A DNA stretch of 64,000 nucleotides from Tsukamurella conjunctivitidis (GCF_007858475.1 NZ_VIGX01000003.1:186001-250000), one strand, 5' to 3'. Shown: positions 38,072-48,211, counted from the first letter of the stretch. Notes: generated from the letters alone by a model not told the origin. Program-made: numbers and translations.

Positions 38072-39832
38072 ATGGCCTTCTCCGTCCAGATGCCGGCACT
38101 CGGCGAGAGCGTCACCGAAGGCACCGTCACCCGGTGGCTCAAGCAGGAGGGCGACACCGTCACCGTCGATGAGCCCTTGCTCGAGGTCTCCACCGACAAG
38201 GTCGACACCGAGATCCCCGCTCCGGCATCGGGCGTGCTGCTGAAGATCCTGGCCCAGGAGGACGACGTGGTCGAGGTCGGCGGCGACCTCGCCACCATCG
38301 GCGAGGCGGGCGAGTCCGCCCCCGCCGCATCGACTCCCGCCCCTGCCGCCGAGGCCGCCCCCGAGCCGGAGCCGGCTCCCGCGGACGCCGCCCCGGCCGA
38401 GCCCGCCGCCCCGGCCGAGCCCGCCGCCCCGGCCGAGCCCGCCGCTCCGGCCGCGCCGTCGGCCCCCGCCTCGGGCACCGAGGTGAAGATGCCCGAGCTG
38501 GGCGAGTCCGTCACCGAGGGCACCGTCACCCGCTGGCTCAAGAGCGTCGGCGACGAGATCGCCGTCGACGAGCCGCTCCTCGAGGTCTCGACCGACAAGG
38601 TCGACACCGAGATCCCGTCGCCGGTCGCCGGGACCCTGCTGGAGATCAAGGCCGACGAGGACGACGTGATCGCGGTCGGCGGCGTGCTCGCCATCGTCGG
38701 CTCCGGTGCCCCCGCGGCCGCCGCCCCCGCCGCGCCGGCACCCGCTCCCGAGCCCGCCGCCGCTCCCGAGCCCACTCCGGCACCCGCAGCCCCGGCTCCC
38801 GAGCCGACCCCGGCTCCGGCCGCCGCCGCTCCGGCAGCGCCTGCTCCGGCCCCCGCCGCACCGGCCGCGTCGTCGTCGGACTCGACCCCGTACGTGACCC
38901 CGCTCGTGCGCAAGCTCGCTGCGGAGAACAACGTCGACCTCAACTCGGTCAAGGGCACCGGCGTCGGCGGCCGCATCCGCAAGCAGGACGTGCTCGCCGC
39001 GGCCGAGGCCGCCAAGGCCCCCGCTGCTCCGGCCGCTGCCGCCGCGCCCGCGGCCGCCGCACCGGCGGCACCGTCGGCCCCGAAGGGCGCCCGCCCCGAG
39101 CTGGCCGCGCTGCGCGGCACCTCGCAGAAGACGAACCGCATCCGCCAGATCACGGCGAAGGTCACCCGGGAGTCGCTGCAGGGTTCGGCGCAGCTCACCC
39201 AGGTCTTCGAGGTCGACTTCAGCAAGATCGTGGCGCTGCGTGCGCAGGCGAAGGCGTCCTTCAAGGCCAACGAGGGCGTCAACCTCACCTACCTGCCCTT
39301 CATCGCGAAGGCGGTCATCGAGGCGCTCAAGGTGCACCCGAACGTCAACGCCTCGATCAGCGACGACTTCAAGGAGATCACCTACCACGGCGGCGTGAAC
39401 CTGGGCATCGCGGTCGACACCCCGCAGGGCCTGCTCTCGCCGGTGATCAAGAACGCCGACGACCTGTCGCTGGCCGGCCTGGCCCGCGCCATCGTCGACC
39501 TGGCGGAGCGCACCCGCAACAGCGGCCTCAAGCCCGACGAGCTGTCCGGCGGCACGTTCACCATCACCAACATCGGTAGCGAGGGCGCGCTCTTCGACAC
39601 CCCGATCCTGGTCCCGCCGCAGGCGGCGATGCTGGGTACGGGCGCGATCGTCAAGCGCCCCGTCGTGGTCAAGGACGCCGCGGGCACCGAGTCCATCGGC
39701 ATCCACCCGATGGCCTTCCTGCCGCTGACCTACGATCACCGTCTCATCGACGGTGCCGACGCGGGCCGCTTCCTCACGACGGTCAAGCACCGCCTCGAGG
39801 AGGGTGCGTTCGAGGCCGACCTCGGCCTGTAA
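38072..39832 (+). CDS. dlaT: 2-oxoacid dehydrogenase E2 acyltransferase with two lipoyl domains
   Basis: A 586-residue E2 component (DlaT/SucB). Two lipoyl domains, residues 1-80 and about 131-210, both carry the lipoylated Lys in [14 protein letters not shown] and are nearly identical. Ala/Pro linkers join them to a peripheral-subunit-binding domain ([34 protein letters not shown]) and a catalytic core ending in [14 protein letters not shown] with the catalytic His/Asp. In mycobacteria this protein serves pyruvate dehydrogenase and antioxidant defence. ATG 38072 has AGGAG and AGAGGAA upstream. It is followed by lipB, which supplies its cofactor. Confidence 0.95.
   Translation: MAFSVQMPALGESVTEGTVTRWLKQEGDTVTVDEPLLEVSTDKVDTEIPAPASGVLLKILAQEDDVVEVGGDLATIGEAGESAPAASTPAPAAEAAPEPEPAPADAAPAEPAAPAEPAAPAEPAAPAAPSAPASGTEVKMPELGESVTEGTVTRWLKSVGDEIAVDEPLLEVSTDKVDTEIPSPVAGTLLEIKADEDDVIAVGGVLAIVGSGAPAAAAPAAPAPAPEPAAAPEPTPAPAAPAPEPTPAPAAAAPAAPAPAPAAPAASSSDSTPYVTPLVRKLAAENNVDLNSVKGTGVGGRIRKQDVLAAAEAAKAPAAPAAAAAPAAAAPAAPSAPKGARPELAALRGTSQKTNRIRQITAKVTRESLQGSAQLTQVFEVDFSKIVALRAQAKASFKANEGVNLTYLPFIAKAVIEALKVHPNVNASISDDFKEITYHGGVNLGIAVDTPQGLLSPVIKNADDLSLAGLARAIVDLAERTRNSGLKPDELSGGTFTITNIGSEGALFDTPILVPPQAAMLGTGAIVKRPVVVKDAAGTESIGIHPMAFLPLTYDHRLIDGADAGRFLTTVKHRLEEGAFEADLGL
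38390..38443 (+). repeat. three 18-bp tandem repeats in the first dlaT linker
   Basis: Three identical copies of GCCCCGGCCGAGCCCGCC encode (APAEPA)3 in the flexible linker between lipoyl domains. Copy number could change by slippage without shifting frame. Confidence 0.85.
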
Positions 39833-39844
39833 CCCGCTTCGGAC

Positions 39845-40753
39845 ATGGAACGACGGGTCGCCCTGGCCGGATCGTCCGGGCTCATCGGCAGCGCACTGTC
39901 ACGAGCCCTGACCCGGCGGGGCGACACCGTCGTTCCGCTCGTTCGGGGGGATTCCGGTGCGGGCCTCCGCTGGGACCCCGCCCGTGGCGAGACGCCCGAC
40001 CTCGCCGGCTTCGATGCGGTCATCGTCCTCAACGGCTCCCCGATCGCGGGACGCCGCTGGACCGGCGCGGTGAAGCAGGAACTGCGCGACTCCCGGATCG
40101 AGCCCGTCGCCGCACTGGCCGACGCCGCCGCACGCGGCGCGGTCCCCGTCCTCCTCGCGGCGAGCGCGATCGGCGTGTACGGCGACGCCGGTGAGACCGA
40201 GTGCATCGACGGGCCGGGCGGCACGCCGCCGGGTTCCGGATTCCTCGCGAGCCTCTGCGCGGAATGGGAGGCCGCCGCCTCCCCCGCAGCGGCCGCCGGT
40301 ACCACTGTCGCCCACCTGCGCTTCGGCCACGTCCTCTCCGCCGCGGGCGGCCTGCTTCCGGTCCTGCGCCGCGTGTACCGGCTGGGCCTGGGTGGCCGCT
40401 TCGGTAGCGGTCACCAGTGGATGTCGTGGATCTCCCGTGACGACGCCACGCGCGCGGTACTGCACGTGCTCGACGGGGCCTTCGACGGCACGATCGCCGG
40501 GCCGGTCAACATCGTCGCGCCCACGCCGGTGCGGCAGCAGGCCTTCAGTGAGGCCCTGGGCCGCGAGGTCAGCCGCCCCGCGCGGTGGGTGGTGCCGCGG
40601 TTCGCGCTGCGCGCGGCCATCGGGGAGATCGCCGACGCGGGGCTGCTCACCTCGCAGCGCGTCGTCCCCCAGGTGCTCCGCGAGAGCGGATTCCGGTTCG
40701 CGCACACCACACTTCCCGCCGCACTCGCCGCGGCCATGGCCGACGAGGCGTAG
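39845..40753 (+). CDS. TIGR01777-family NAD(P)-binding epimerase/SulA-like protein
   Basis: A 302-residue Rossmann-fold extended SDR. It begins [16 protein letters not shown] (dinucleotide loop), has SAIGVYGD and the family end block with DUF1731 ([47 protein letters not shown]). Its mycobacterial counterpart Rv2216 sits in the same place between dlaT and lipB. Substrate unknown. ATG 39845 follows the dlaT stop by 12 nt. Its TAG stop doubles as the start of the lipB -10 box. Confidence 0.9.
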   Translation: MERRVALAGSSGLIGSALSRALTRRGDTVVPLVRGDSGAGLRWDPARGETPDLAGFDAVIVLNGSPIAGRRWTGAVKQELRDSRIEPVAALADAAARGAVPVLLAASAIGVYGDAGETECIDGPGGTPPGSGFLASLCAEWEAAASPAAAAGTTVAHLRFGHVLSAAGGLLPVLRRVYRLGLGGRFGSGHQWMSWISRDDATRAVLHVLDGAFDGTIAGPVNIVAPTPVRQQAFSEALGREVSRPARWVVPRFALRAAIGEIADAGLLTSQRVVPQVLRESGFRFAHTTLPAALAAAMADEA

Positions 40754-40756
40754 CGT
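40751..40756 (+). promoter_or_regulatory. -10 box of leaderless lipB, built on the upstream stop codon
   Basis: TAGCGT, 7 nt before ATG 40764; its TAG ends the epimerase gene. Confidence 0.5.
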
Positions 40757-40763
40757 CGACGCC

Positions 40764-41465
40764 ATGCCCGCACGCTCCGCCCGCGCCGATTCCGCCCCGA
40801 TCGTGGTCGAGGACCTCGGCACCATCGGTTACCAGGAGGCCTTCGACCTCCAGCACGACCTCGCGAACCAGCGCGCCGACGGCGCGATCGGCGACCGCCT
40901 GCTCCTGCTCGAGCACCCGCCCACGTTCACCGCGGGCAAGCGCACGGAGCCGCAGGACCTGCCGACGGACGGCAGCACCGTCATCGACGTCGATCGCGGC
41001 GGCAAGATCACCTGGCACGGCCCCGGACAGCTCGTCGGCTACCCGATCATCAAACTCGGCTCGGCGATGGACGTGGTCGACTACGTGCGCCGGATCGAGC
41101 AGGCCCTCATCGAGGTCTGTCAGGGTCTCGGGCTCTCCGTCGGCCGCGTCGAGGGCCGCTCGGGCGTCTGGTTCCCCGCCGACGGTGCGCGGCCCGAGCG
41201 CAAGGTCGCCGCCATCGGCATCCGGGTCGCCCGCGGGGTGACCCTCCACGGCTTCGCCCTCAACTGCGACAACACCCTCGGCGGCTTCGACGCGATCATC
41301 CCGTGCGGCATCCCCGACGCGGGCGTGACCACGCTCAGCTCGGAGCTGGGCCGTGACGTCACCGTCGGCGAGGTGCGCGACGCCGTCGTCGACGCCGTGC
41401 AGCGCGCGCTCGACGGCGATCTCCCCGTCACCGACGAGACCCTGCACGCCGCCGACCACGCCTGA
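40764..41465 (+). CDS. lipB: lipoyl(octanoyl) transferase
   Basis: A 233-residue transferase that moves octanoyl from acyl-carrier protein to the lipoyl domains of E2 and GcvH proteins. Key motifs: [34 protein letters not shown], and the catalytic pair Lys in [11 protein letters not shown] and Cys in [14 protein letters not shown]. The next step, by LipA, is encoded 5 kb downstream, separated by an export island. Stop lies 3 nt from that of the convergent HxlR gene. Confidence 0.95.
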   Translation: MPARSARADSAPIVVEDLGTIGYQEAFDLQHDLANQRADGAIGDRLLLLEHPPTFTAGKRTEPQDLPTDGSTVIDVDRGGKITWHGPGQLVGYPIIKLGSAMDVVDYVRRIEQALIEVCQGLGLSVGRVEGRSGVWFPADGARPERKVAAIGIRVARGVTLHGFALNCDNTLGGFDAIIPCGIPDAGVTTLSSELGRDVTVGEVRDAVVDAVQRALDGDLPVTDETLHAADHA

Positions 41466-41468
41466 TCG

Positions 41469-41855
41469 TCACGACCGGTCGTCGCCGGCCCTGTCCTCCC
41501 CCACGGAGCGGGCCCAGGTCTGCGCCCACAGCTCCAACGGCCCGAGTGCCAGCAGCAGCGCACGCCCCTGATTCGTGAGCCGGTACGCCCCGTCGGAGGC
41601 CTGCGCGACGATCTTCGCCGCCAGCAGCTCGGAGAGGCGCTGCGAGAGCGTGCTCGACGAGATCCCCTGGATGTCGTTGCGCAGGTCCGAGAAGCGCGAC
41701 CTGCCGAAACGCAGCTCCCAGACGATCCGCACGGCGTAGCGGCGGCCGAACAGGTCGAGCGCGGCCATCATCGGACGCCCCGTCTCCGATCCACGGACCC
41801 GTCGTCCGGGCAGCGGTTCGGCGGCGTCGTCGCCGATCACCTCGTCGTGACCCAC
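41469..41855 (-). CDS. HxlR-family transcriptional regulator
   Basis: A 128-residue winged helix-turn-helix protein: ALDLFGRRYAVRIVWELRFGRSRFSDLRNDIQGISSSTLSQRLSELLAAKIV is the DNA-binding core and GRALLLALGPLELWAQTWA the dimerisation helix. There is no Cys in the core, so it is not a redox-sensing type. GTG 41855 has CGAGG 6 nt upstream. It is divergent from the MMPL exporter gene and is the obvious candidate to control it. Confidence 0.9.
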   Translation of the reverse strand: MGHDEVIGDDAAEPLPGRRVRGSETGRPMMAALDLFGRRYAVRIVWELRFGRSRFSDLRNDIQGISSSTLSQRLSELLAAKIVAQASDGAYRLTNQGRALLLALGPLELWAQTWARSVGEDRAGDDRS

Positions 41856-42040
41856 ATCACACCTCGCCCCTGAATCTGTCGAACGTCACGGTCCGCACCC
41901 CGTTGTACCTCACACCCTGTTGGGTTAGCGTCCTCAGCAACCAAGTCTAGTTCGAAATTTGGACCACGTTCGGGCTGTATCCCGAGACATTTCTCTCATC
42001 GGGTCCGATGTTCGAAGGACTCCGTCGGGAGAGGCCAGCC
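41856..42040. promoter_or_regulatory. divergent HxlR-MMPL promoter region
   Basis: This 185-nt gap is less GC-rich than its surroundings. It holds an imperfect inverted repeat TTGGGTT...AACCAA (41920-41944), TTCGAA at 41951 and CCCGA-N13-TCGGG (41981-42003). Any of these could bind the HxlR protein; none stands out. Confidence 0.35.
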
Positions 42041-45000
42041 ATGTCCGAACAGCCCACGAAAACCTCGTTCACCACGCGCCTCGGGCGCTGGTGCGTCCGG
42101 CACGCCGCGTGGGTCCTGCTGTTCTGGGTCGCGCTCGCGGGCGTCCTCAACGTGACGATCCCCCAGCTCGAGCAGACCGTGCACAAGCATTCGGCGCCGT
42201 TCATCCCCGGCGACCTGCCCGGCGTCGACGGGCTGCGCGCCATGGCCGAGGAGTTCGGCACCCCGTCGTCCACCGCGCAGGGCAACGTCGTCGTCGCCGC
42301 CGAGGGGAGGATCGGCCCCGAGCAGGAGCAGTACTACCGCGCTCTCACCACCGCGCTCGAGGCGGACAAGGAGCACGTCGCCTACGTCATCGACACCTTC
42401 GGCAAGCCGGCGGCCCGCGAGGTGGGCCTGAGCCCGGACGGCAAGGCCATCAACCTCCTCGTCGCCGAAGTGGGCGACATCGGCTCCACCCGCGCGCAGT
42501 CGAGCACGGAGGCGATCCGGGAGACGATCCGTTCGATCCCCGCGCCCGCCGGCACCACCGTCGAGTTCACGGGCATCGCGCCCACCCTCGCGGACCTGTT
42601 CACCGCGCTCGATTCCTCCCTCCTGGTGATCACCGCGGTCTCGGTGGTGCTCATCATGGCGCTGTTGCTCGTCACCTACCGCTCCGTCGGCGCCGCGCTC
42701 GTACCCCTGCTGACCATCGGGCTCTCGCTCGCGGTCGCGCGCCCGATCGTCTCGCTCCTCGGCGAGCACGAAGTGATCCCCGTGTCCAACTTCTCCATCG
42801 CGATCATGACCGCGATGGTGCTGGGCGCCGCCACCGACTACGCGATCTTCGCCGTCGCCGGGTTCCACGAGGCCCGGCGCGCCGGGATCCCGTCCGACGA
42901 GGCCGCCGTGGCCGCCTCGACGCGCGTCGGCCGGATCATCGTGGCCTCCGCCCTGACCATCGCCGTGGCGAGCGGCGCCATGATCTTCTGCAAGGTCGGC
43001 ATCTTCGTCACGGCCGGCCTGCCGACGACGATCTCGATCATCGTCACGTGCCTGATCGCCCTCACGCTGCCGCCGGCCCTGCTGCGCTACCTCGGCGCGC
43101 GCGGCTGGGTCGAACCCCGGCCCGGTACCGAGAAGCGGTGGCGACGGACGGGCGCACGGGTCATGCGGCGCGCGGTGCCGCTCTCGGCCGCGGCCCTCGT
43201 CGTCCTGCTCGCCGCCGCGGCGGCACTCCCGACCATGGTGATCGGCTTCGATGAGAACCGGATGCAGCTGCGGGCCACCGACTCCCGCAACGGCTACGAA
43301 ACGGTGATGGAGCATTGGGGCGTCAACGAGGCGGTCCCCGAGTTCCTCCTGATCCGCGCCGATCACGACATGCGCAACACCCACGACCTCGCGGCCCTCG
43401 AAGCCATCGCGATCGGCGTGGGCAACCTGCCGCAGGTCGCGTACGTCCGCTCGATCACGCGGCCCGACGGCAAGCCCATCCCGGAGTCCGCGGTCGGCTA
43501 CCAGACGCAGCAGGTGGCGAACGGCCTCGGCGACGCGAACCGCCAACTCAAGGAGGCGTCCCCGCAGCTCAAGGCGCTCGCCTCCGGCGTGGACCAGCTC
43601 AACGCCGGGGCCGGCGAGGCCTCGCGCCGGGTGCCGGAGCTCGTCGCGGGCACGCAGCGGGTGACCGGTCTCGCGTCCGGCGTCCTCGACGCGCTCACCT
43701 CTGCGCAGCAGGCCCTCGCCACCGCGAGCGGCGGCACCGTCGATGTGGACGGCGCGACCCGACTGCTCCGCAGCGCCGTCACCACCCTGACCGTCGCGGC
43801 GGACGCGGTCCGCACCGCGCAACAGCAGCAGTCGGCCGCGACCTCCGGAATCAGCACCGTCCTCGGCCCGCTGGTGGGACCGATCTCCCCCGCGTGCTCC
43901 GCCGACGCGAACTGCCGCGCGTCCCACGAGGCGTTCGCCCAACTGGACCGCACGACGGGCGGCTCCGCGTCGACAGCGGTCCGGGCGGCGACGGCCGCGG
44001 TACCGCTTCCGGCGGGCACGACGGACCGGGCGAGCACCGCGCTCGCCCAGGCCGACGATGCGCTGGCCCGGCTGCAGGGCCTGCTCAAGGGCCTCGGCGG
44101 GCTCAGCCCGGAACAGGTCAAGGCCCAGCTGGGCGAGCTCAATGCCGGCGTCGCCCAGCTGAGCAGCGGTCTCGCGCAGCTGAGCACGGGACTGGGGCAG
44201 GTCAAGACCGGCACCGACCAGGTGGTGGAGATGACGGGCCGCCTGCAGACGGGGCTGGGCACCGCCACGGACTACCTGAGCGGACTCAGCGCGGGCACCA
44301 CCGAGGGGCCCGGCCGCGGCTTCTACCTGCCCGCGCAGGGCCTGCAGTCGGACCGCTTCATCGACGGCTCACGCGTGCTCATGTCGCCCGACGGCAAGTC
44401 GGCGCGGATGCTCGTCGTCTGGAACATCAATCCGTATTCCGACGAGGCGCTCAACACCGCGGCGTCGATCCCGGCCGCGGCCCGGGCCGCGGCGCAGGGA
44501 ACGGTCCTGAAGGACGCGACGATGGACGGCTTCGGCCTGGCGTCGATCTCGGCGCAGATGCGCGAGCAGGTGCTGCGCGACTTCCTGCTGTTCGGTCTGG
44601 TCGCGGTGATCGGCGTCTTCCTCGTGCTGCTGGTACTGCTCCGATCGGTGATCGCTCCCCTGCTCATGGTCGCCACGGTGGTGCTCTCCTTCGCCGCCGC
44701 CGCGGGTGCCTCGGTGCTGCTCTGGCAGCGCGGCCTGGGTATCCCCGTCGACTGGTCGGTGCTGCCGATCGCCTTCATGGCGCTGGTCGCCGTGGGCGCG
44801 GACTACAGCATGCTGTTCGCCGACCGGATCCGCGAGGAGGCCGCGGGCGATTCGACGGTGCGCGGCGTGCTCCGCGCCTTCGGCACGACGGGCAGCGTGA
44901 TCACCACCGCCGGACTGGTCTTCGCGATCACCATGTTCGCGCTCATGAGCGGCAGCGTGATCAACCTGCTCCAGATCGGATCGACGATCGGCATCGGCCT

Positions 45001-45091
45001 GCTCATCGACATCGTCGTGGTGCGCACCGTCTTCGTCCCCGCGGCGATCACCGCCCTCGGAGACCGCGTGTGGTGGCCGTCGAAGCCCTGA
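42041..45091 (+). CDS. MMPL-family RND transporter
   Basis: A 1016-residue exporter of the mycobacterial MmpL type, with 12 membrane helices in two groups and two periplasmic loops. Each half carries an Asp-Tyr pair used for proton relay (GAATDYAIFAVAGFHEARRAG; VGADYSMLFADRIREEA). The second loop is long and has a heptad-like Ser/Gly/Gln coiled coil (LNAGVAQLSSGLAQLSTGLGQVKTG) and conserved Cys pair (SPACSADANCRAS). ATG 42041 has GGGAGAGG 6 nt upstream; ATG 42008 is a weaker choice. No MmpS partner is adjacent. The cargo is probably a lipid or drug. Confidence 0.92.
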   Translation: MSEQPTKTSFTTRLGRWCVRHAAWVLLFWVALAGVLNVTIPQLEQTVHKHSAPFIPGDLPGVDGLRAMAEEFGTPSSTAQGNVVVAAEGRIGPEQEQYYRALTTALEADKEHVAYVIDTFGKPAAREVGLSPDGKAINLLVAEVGDIGSTRAQSSTEAIRETIRSIPAPAGTTVEFTGIAPTLADLFTALDSSLLVITAVSVVLIMALLLVTYRSVGAALVPLLTIGLSLAVARPIVSLLGEHEVIPVSNFSIAIMTAMVLGAATDYAIFAVAGFHEARRAGIPSDEAAVAASTRVGRIIVASALTIAVASGAMIFCKVGIFVTAGLPTTISIIVTCLIALTLPPALLRYLGARGWVEPRPGTEKRWRRTGARVMRRAVPLSAAALVVLLAAAAALPTMVIGFDENRMQLRATDSRNGYETVMEHWGVNEAVPEFLLIRADHDMRNTHDLAALEAIAIGVGNLPQVAYVRSITRPDGKPIPESAVGYQTQQVANGLGDANRQLKEASPQLKALASGVDQLNAGAGEASRRVPELVAGTQRVTGLASGVLDALTSAQQALATASGGTVDVDGATRLLRSAVTTLTVAADAVRTAQQQQSAATSGISTVLGPLVGPISPACSADANCRASHEAFAQLDRTTGGSASTAVRAATAAVPLPAGTTDRASTALAQADDALARLQGLLKGLGGLSPEQVKAQLGELNAGVAQLSSGLAQLSTGLGQVKTGTDQVVEMTGRLQTGLGTATDYLSGLSAGTTEGPGRGFYLPAQGLQSDRFIDGSRVLMSPDGKSARMLVVWNINPYSDEALNTAASIPAAARAAAQGTVLKDATMDGFGLASISAQMREQVLRDFLLFGLVAVIGVFLVLLVLLRSVIAPLLMVATVVLSFAAAAGASVLLWQRGLGIPVDWSVLPIAFMALVAVGADYSMLFADRIREEAAGDSTVRGVLRAFGTTGSVITTAGLVFAITMFALMSGSVINLLQIGSTIGIGLLIDIVVVRTVFVPAAITALGDRVWWPSKP

Positions 45092-45095
45092 CCGG

Positions 45096-46292
45096 TCAGC
45101 CCCCGGCGGGCCTGCGCGGGGCGGCCGCGCCGCCGAGCCGGACGGAGGCGAAGCACAGGAGCGCCGCCCCGAGGGCGAACCCGGTCGCCGTGACGGCGAA
45201 CCACGGGCCGCCGACCGCGAGCGCTCCGAGCACCGAGGTACCCGCCGCGATCCCGGCGTTGGTGGAGGCGTTGTTCCAGCCGAGCACCGCGGCGCGGTTG
45301 CCGGGGTCCACGGCGGAGAGGTAGGTCTGCTGCGCGGAGAAGAAGGCACCACCGCCGGCGCACCAGACCGCGATGGCCGCGATCGCGACGGCGGGGACCG
45401 TGGCGGTCGTGGCCACGGCAACACCCGCGGCGACGACGAGCGCCGCGCCCGCCGGCACCCACGCGGGATGCGCGCCGCGGCGCGCCAGGCGATCGACGAG
45501 CACCCCGGTCCCTACCGATCCGGCCATCGACCCGATCCCGACGACCAGGCCGACCAGTCCCAACGCGGTCAGGCCGTAGCCGAAGCGCTGCGAGAGCAGG
45601 ACGCCCACGTAGGTGTACGCGCCCAGCCGGCCCGCCTGCAGCAACAGCGAGGACGTGAAGGCGAGCGCGATCCGCCGATCGCGCCACGGCGTGAAGAGGC
45701 CGCCCCGGTGCGCGCCCGGGTCGGCGGGGTCCTCCGACGGCAGGCGCAGCGCCAGCACCGCGGCCACCACCAGCATCGGCACACCGATCAGGAGGTACGG
45801 CGCGCGCCATCCGAGCCCGGTGGCGAGCAGCGCACCCAGCGGGACGCCCAGCACCTGCCCGCCCGCGTACGCGGCGGCACCCAGGGAGACCGCGCGCCCG
45901 CGCTGCGCCGGCGCGGCGCGCTCCGCGAGGTACGCCCAGATCGACGGTGCGCCGAGGGCCGCGCCGAGCCCGGACAGGGCCCGCGCCGCGACGAGCAGGC
46001 CCAACGAGGGCGCGACGTAGCTGAGGATGTCGGCAACGGCGAAGACCGCCATCCCGGCCGCGATCGCGTACCGCCGCGGGAGCCGGTCCGAGAGCCTGCC
46101 GAAGAGCGGTCCGGTCACGGCGTAGCAGAGGACGTAGGCGGTCACCACGTTCCCGGCCGCGCCGGTCGACGAGCCGAAGGATCGTGCGATGTCCGGAAGG
46201 AGCGGAGCGACGAGGTTCATCTCGGCGCCCATGAGGAAGAAGACGAGGTAGAGGACGACGAACGTGCCCCACGGGGTCCTCCCCTGCGCCAT
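45096..46292 (-). CDS. MFS transporter
   Basis: A 398-residue transporter with 12 hydrophobic helices. The TM1 start VVLYLVFFLMGAEMNLVAPLLPDIARSFG and the loop GRLSDRLPRRYAIAAGM (motif A) place it in the drug:H+ antiporter DHA1-like group, near arabinose-efflux permeases. ATG 46292 has GGAGG 8 nt upstream. It converges on the MMPL gene with 4 nt between stops, so both exporters form one island between lipB and lipA. Substrate unknown. Confidence 0.9.
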   Translation of the reverse strand: MAQGRTPWGTFVVLYLVFFLMGAEMNLVAPLLPDIARSFGSSTGAAGNVVTAYVLCYAVTGPLFGRLSDRLPRRYAIAAGMAVFAVADILSYVAPSLGLLVAARALSGLGAALGAPSIWAYLAERAAPAQRGRAVSLGAAAYAGGQVLGVPLGALLATGLGWRAPYLLIGVPMLVVAAVLALRLPSEDPADPGAHRGGLFTPWRDRRIALAFTSSLLLQAGRLGAYTYVGVLLSQRFGYGLTALGLVGLVVGIGSMAGSVGTGVLVDRLARRGAHPAWVPAGAALVVAAGVAVATTATVPAVAIAAIAVWCAGGGAFFSAQQTYLSAVDPGNRAAVLGWNNASTNAGIAAGTSVLGALAVGGPWFAVTATGFALGAALLCFASVRLGGAAAPRRPAGG

Positions 46293-46385
46293 GCCCGCAC
46301 CTCCTGCCCGGGCCAGATTAGAGGATCGAACAATCGCGGGCGATCGGGCGTGACCCGCGACACCGTCGGGGCTCGGCGCCGGGCG

Positions 46386-46391
46386 TAGCAT
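46386..46391 (+). promoter_or_regulatory. -10 box of leaderless lipA
   Basis: TAGCAT, 7 nt before GTG 46399. An in-frame ATG at 46390 overlaps the box and is therefore unlikely to be the start. Confidence 0.55.
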
Positions 46392-46398
46392 GAACGGG

Positions 46399-47418
46399 GT
46401 GAGTACCCCGGAGAACCCCCGCAAGCTACTCCGCCTCGAGGTCCGTAACGCACAGACCCCGATCGAGCGCAAGCCGAACTGGATCCGCACGCGCGCGAAG
46501 ATGGGCCCTGAATTCACCGAACTCAAGGGCCTCGTCAAGCGTGAAGGCCTCCACACGGTGTGCGAGGAGGCGGGCTGTCCCAACATCTACGAGTGCTGGG
46601 AGGACCGCGAGGCCACCTTCCTCATCGGCGGTGAGCAGTGCACCCGGCGCTGCGACTTCTGCCAGATCGACACCGGCAAGCCGGCGGAGCTGGACCGCGA
46701 CGAGCCGCGCCGCGTCGCGGAGTCGGTCCAGGCGATGGGCCTGCGCTACTCCACCATCACCGGCGTCGCCCGCGACGACCTGCCCGACGAGGGCGTGTGG
46801 CTGTACGCCGAGACGGTGCGCCAGATCCACAAGCTGAACCCGAACACCGGTGTCGAGAACCTGATCCCCGACTTCCACGCCAAGCCCGAGCTGCTGGCCG
46901 AGGTCTTCGAGTCCCGCCCCGAGGTGCTCGCCCACAACCTGGAGACGGTGCCGCGCATCTTCAAGCGCATCCGCCCCGCGTTCCGCTACGAGCGCTCGCT
47001 CGACGTGATCCGCCAGGCCCGCGACTTCGGCCTGGTCACCAAGTCGAACCTCATTCTCGGCATGGGCGAGACCCCCGAGGAGGTGACGGAGGCGATGCGC
47101 GACCTGCACGACGCGGGCTGCGACATCATCACGATCACCCAGTACCTGCGCCCCTCGCCGCGGCACCACCCGGTCGAACGGTGGGTCAAGCCCGAGGAGT
47201 TCGTCGAGCACACGCAGGCCGCCGAGGAGATGGGCTTCGCCGGCGTGATGGCCGGGCCGCTCGTCCGCTCGTCGTACCGCGCGGGCAAGCTCTACGCGAA
47301 GGCGATGGCGCACCACGGCCGCCCGATCCCGGAGAACATGGCGCACCTCACCGCCGAGGGCGATGCGGCACAGGAGGCGACGTCGGTTCTGAGCCGCATG
47401 GCCGCCGCCGCGAAGTAG
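46399..47418 (+). CDS. lipA: lipoyl synthase
   Basis: A 339-residue radical-SAM enzyme that inserts two sulfurs into octanoyl groups on E2/H proteins. The auxiliary [4Fe-4S] cluster uses [12 protein letters not shown] and the SAM cluster CTRRCDFCQ, with a conserved Ser near the C-terminus in RSSYRAG. It completes the lipoate pathway begun by lipB and serves DlaT and the glycine cleavage system. GTG 46399 is set by the -10 box. It precedes the DUF4191 gene by 18 nt. Confidence 0.96.
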   Translation: MSTPENPRKLLRLEVRNAQTPIERKPNWIRTRAKMGPEFTELKGLVKREGLHTVCEEAGCPNIYECWEDREATFLIGGEQCTRRCDFCQIDTGKPAELDRDEPRRVAESVQAMGLRYSTITGVARDDLPDEGVWLYAETVRQIHKLNPNTGVENLIPDFHAKPELLAEVFESRPEVLAHNLETVPRIFKRIRPAFRYERSLDVIRQARDFGLVTKSNLILGMGETPEEVTEAMRDLHDAGCDIITITQYLRPSPRHHPVERWVKPEEFVEHTQAAEEMGFAGVMAGPLVRSSYRAGKLYAKAMAHHGRPIPENMAHLTAEGDAAQEATSVLSRMAAAAK

Positions 47419-47423
47419 AACAT

Positions 47424-47429
47424 TAAGCT
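47424..47429 (+). promoter_or_regulatory. -10 box of the DUF4191 gene
   Basis: TAAGCT, 7 nt before ATG 47437. GGGAG in between is too close to the ATG to act well as a ribosome binding site. Confidence 0.45.
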
Positions 47430-47436
47430 GGGAGAC

Positions 47437-48201
47437 ATGGCACAGGACAAGGCAGCGGCCGACAAGCTGAAGGCGCAGAAGGCCGAGGCGAAGCGGGCAC
47501 GCAGGGCCGCTTCGAAGGAACGTCGCAAGCAGATGTGGCAGGCGTTCCAGATGCAGCGCAAGGAAGACAAGGCGCTGGTACCGATCATGGTCGCGGTGTT
47601 CGTCGGCGCGATCGTGCTGTCGATCGCCCTCGGCGTCGTCATCGGGCAGCCGTGGTGGATGTTCCTCATCCTCGGCGTACTGCTGGGCGCGCTGGGCGCG
47701 TTCATCGTCTTCACCCGCCGGCTCGAACGCAGCGTGTACACCAAGAACGAGGGCCAGGTCGGCGCGGCCGGCTGGGCGCTCGACAACATGCGCGGCTCAT
47801 GGCGCGTGACGCAGGCCGTCGCGCGGACCACGCACGCCGACGCGGTGCACCGGGTGATCGGCAAGCCCGGCGTGATCCTCGTGGCCGAGGGTAACGAGGG
47901 CCGGATCAAGGGCCTGCTCGCCCAGGAGAAGAAGAAGACGGCGCGCGTCGTGGGCCAGACCCCGATCTACGAGTTCACGGTGGGCAACGAGGAGGGGCAG
48001 GTTCCGCTGCGGAAGCTGCAGCGCTCCCTGAACAAGCTCCCGTCGAACATCAACGGCAAGAAGATCGACGAGCTCGAGGGCCGCCTCTCTGCCCTGTCCA
48101 CGCGCACCGGTGGCGCGCAGATGCCCCGCGGCCCGCTGCCGCAGGGCGCGAAGATGCGCAGCGTCCAGCGCACCGTCCGGCGTAAGACCGGATCGAACTG
48201 A
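47437..48201 (+). CDS. DUF4191 membrane protein
   Basis: A 254-residue actinobacterial protein, counterpart of Rv2219. A Lys/Ala/Arg-rich cytoplasmic N-terminus (about 45 residues) is followed by two helices (VPIMVAVFVGAIVLSIALGVVI and WMFLILGVLLGALGAFIVF) and a soluble domain (GAAGWALDNMRGSWRVTQAVARTTHADAVHRVIGKPGVILVAEG...). The function is unknown. A strong terminator follows. Confidence 0.9.
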   Translation: MAQDKAAADKLKAQKAEAKRARRAASKERRKQMWQAFQMQRKEDKALVPIMVAVFVGAIVLSIALGVVIGQPWWMFLILGVLLGALGAFIVFTRRLERSVYTKNEGQVGAAGWALDNMRGSWRVTQAVARTTHADAVHRVIGKPGVILVAEGNEGRIKGLLAQEKKKTARVVGQTPIYEFTVGNEEGQVPLRKLQRSLNKLPSNINGKKIDELEGRLSALSTRTGGAQMPRGPLPQGAKMRSVQRTVRRKTGSN

Positions 48202-48211
48202 CGACGACGTG

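Noticed and set aside
46390-46401. ATG 46390 as the lipA start
   Set aside because: It overlaps the TAGCAT -10 box, so the mRNA would begin downstream of it; GTG 46399 fits better.
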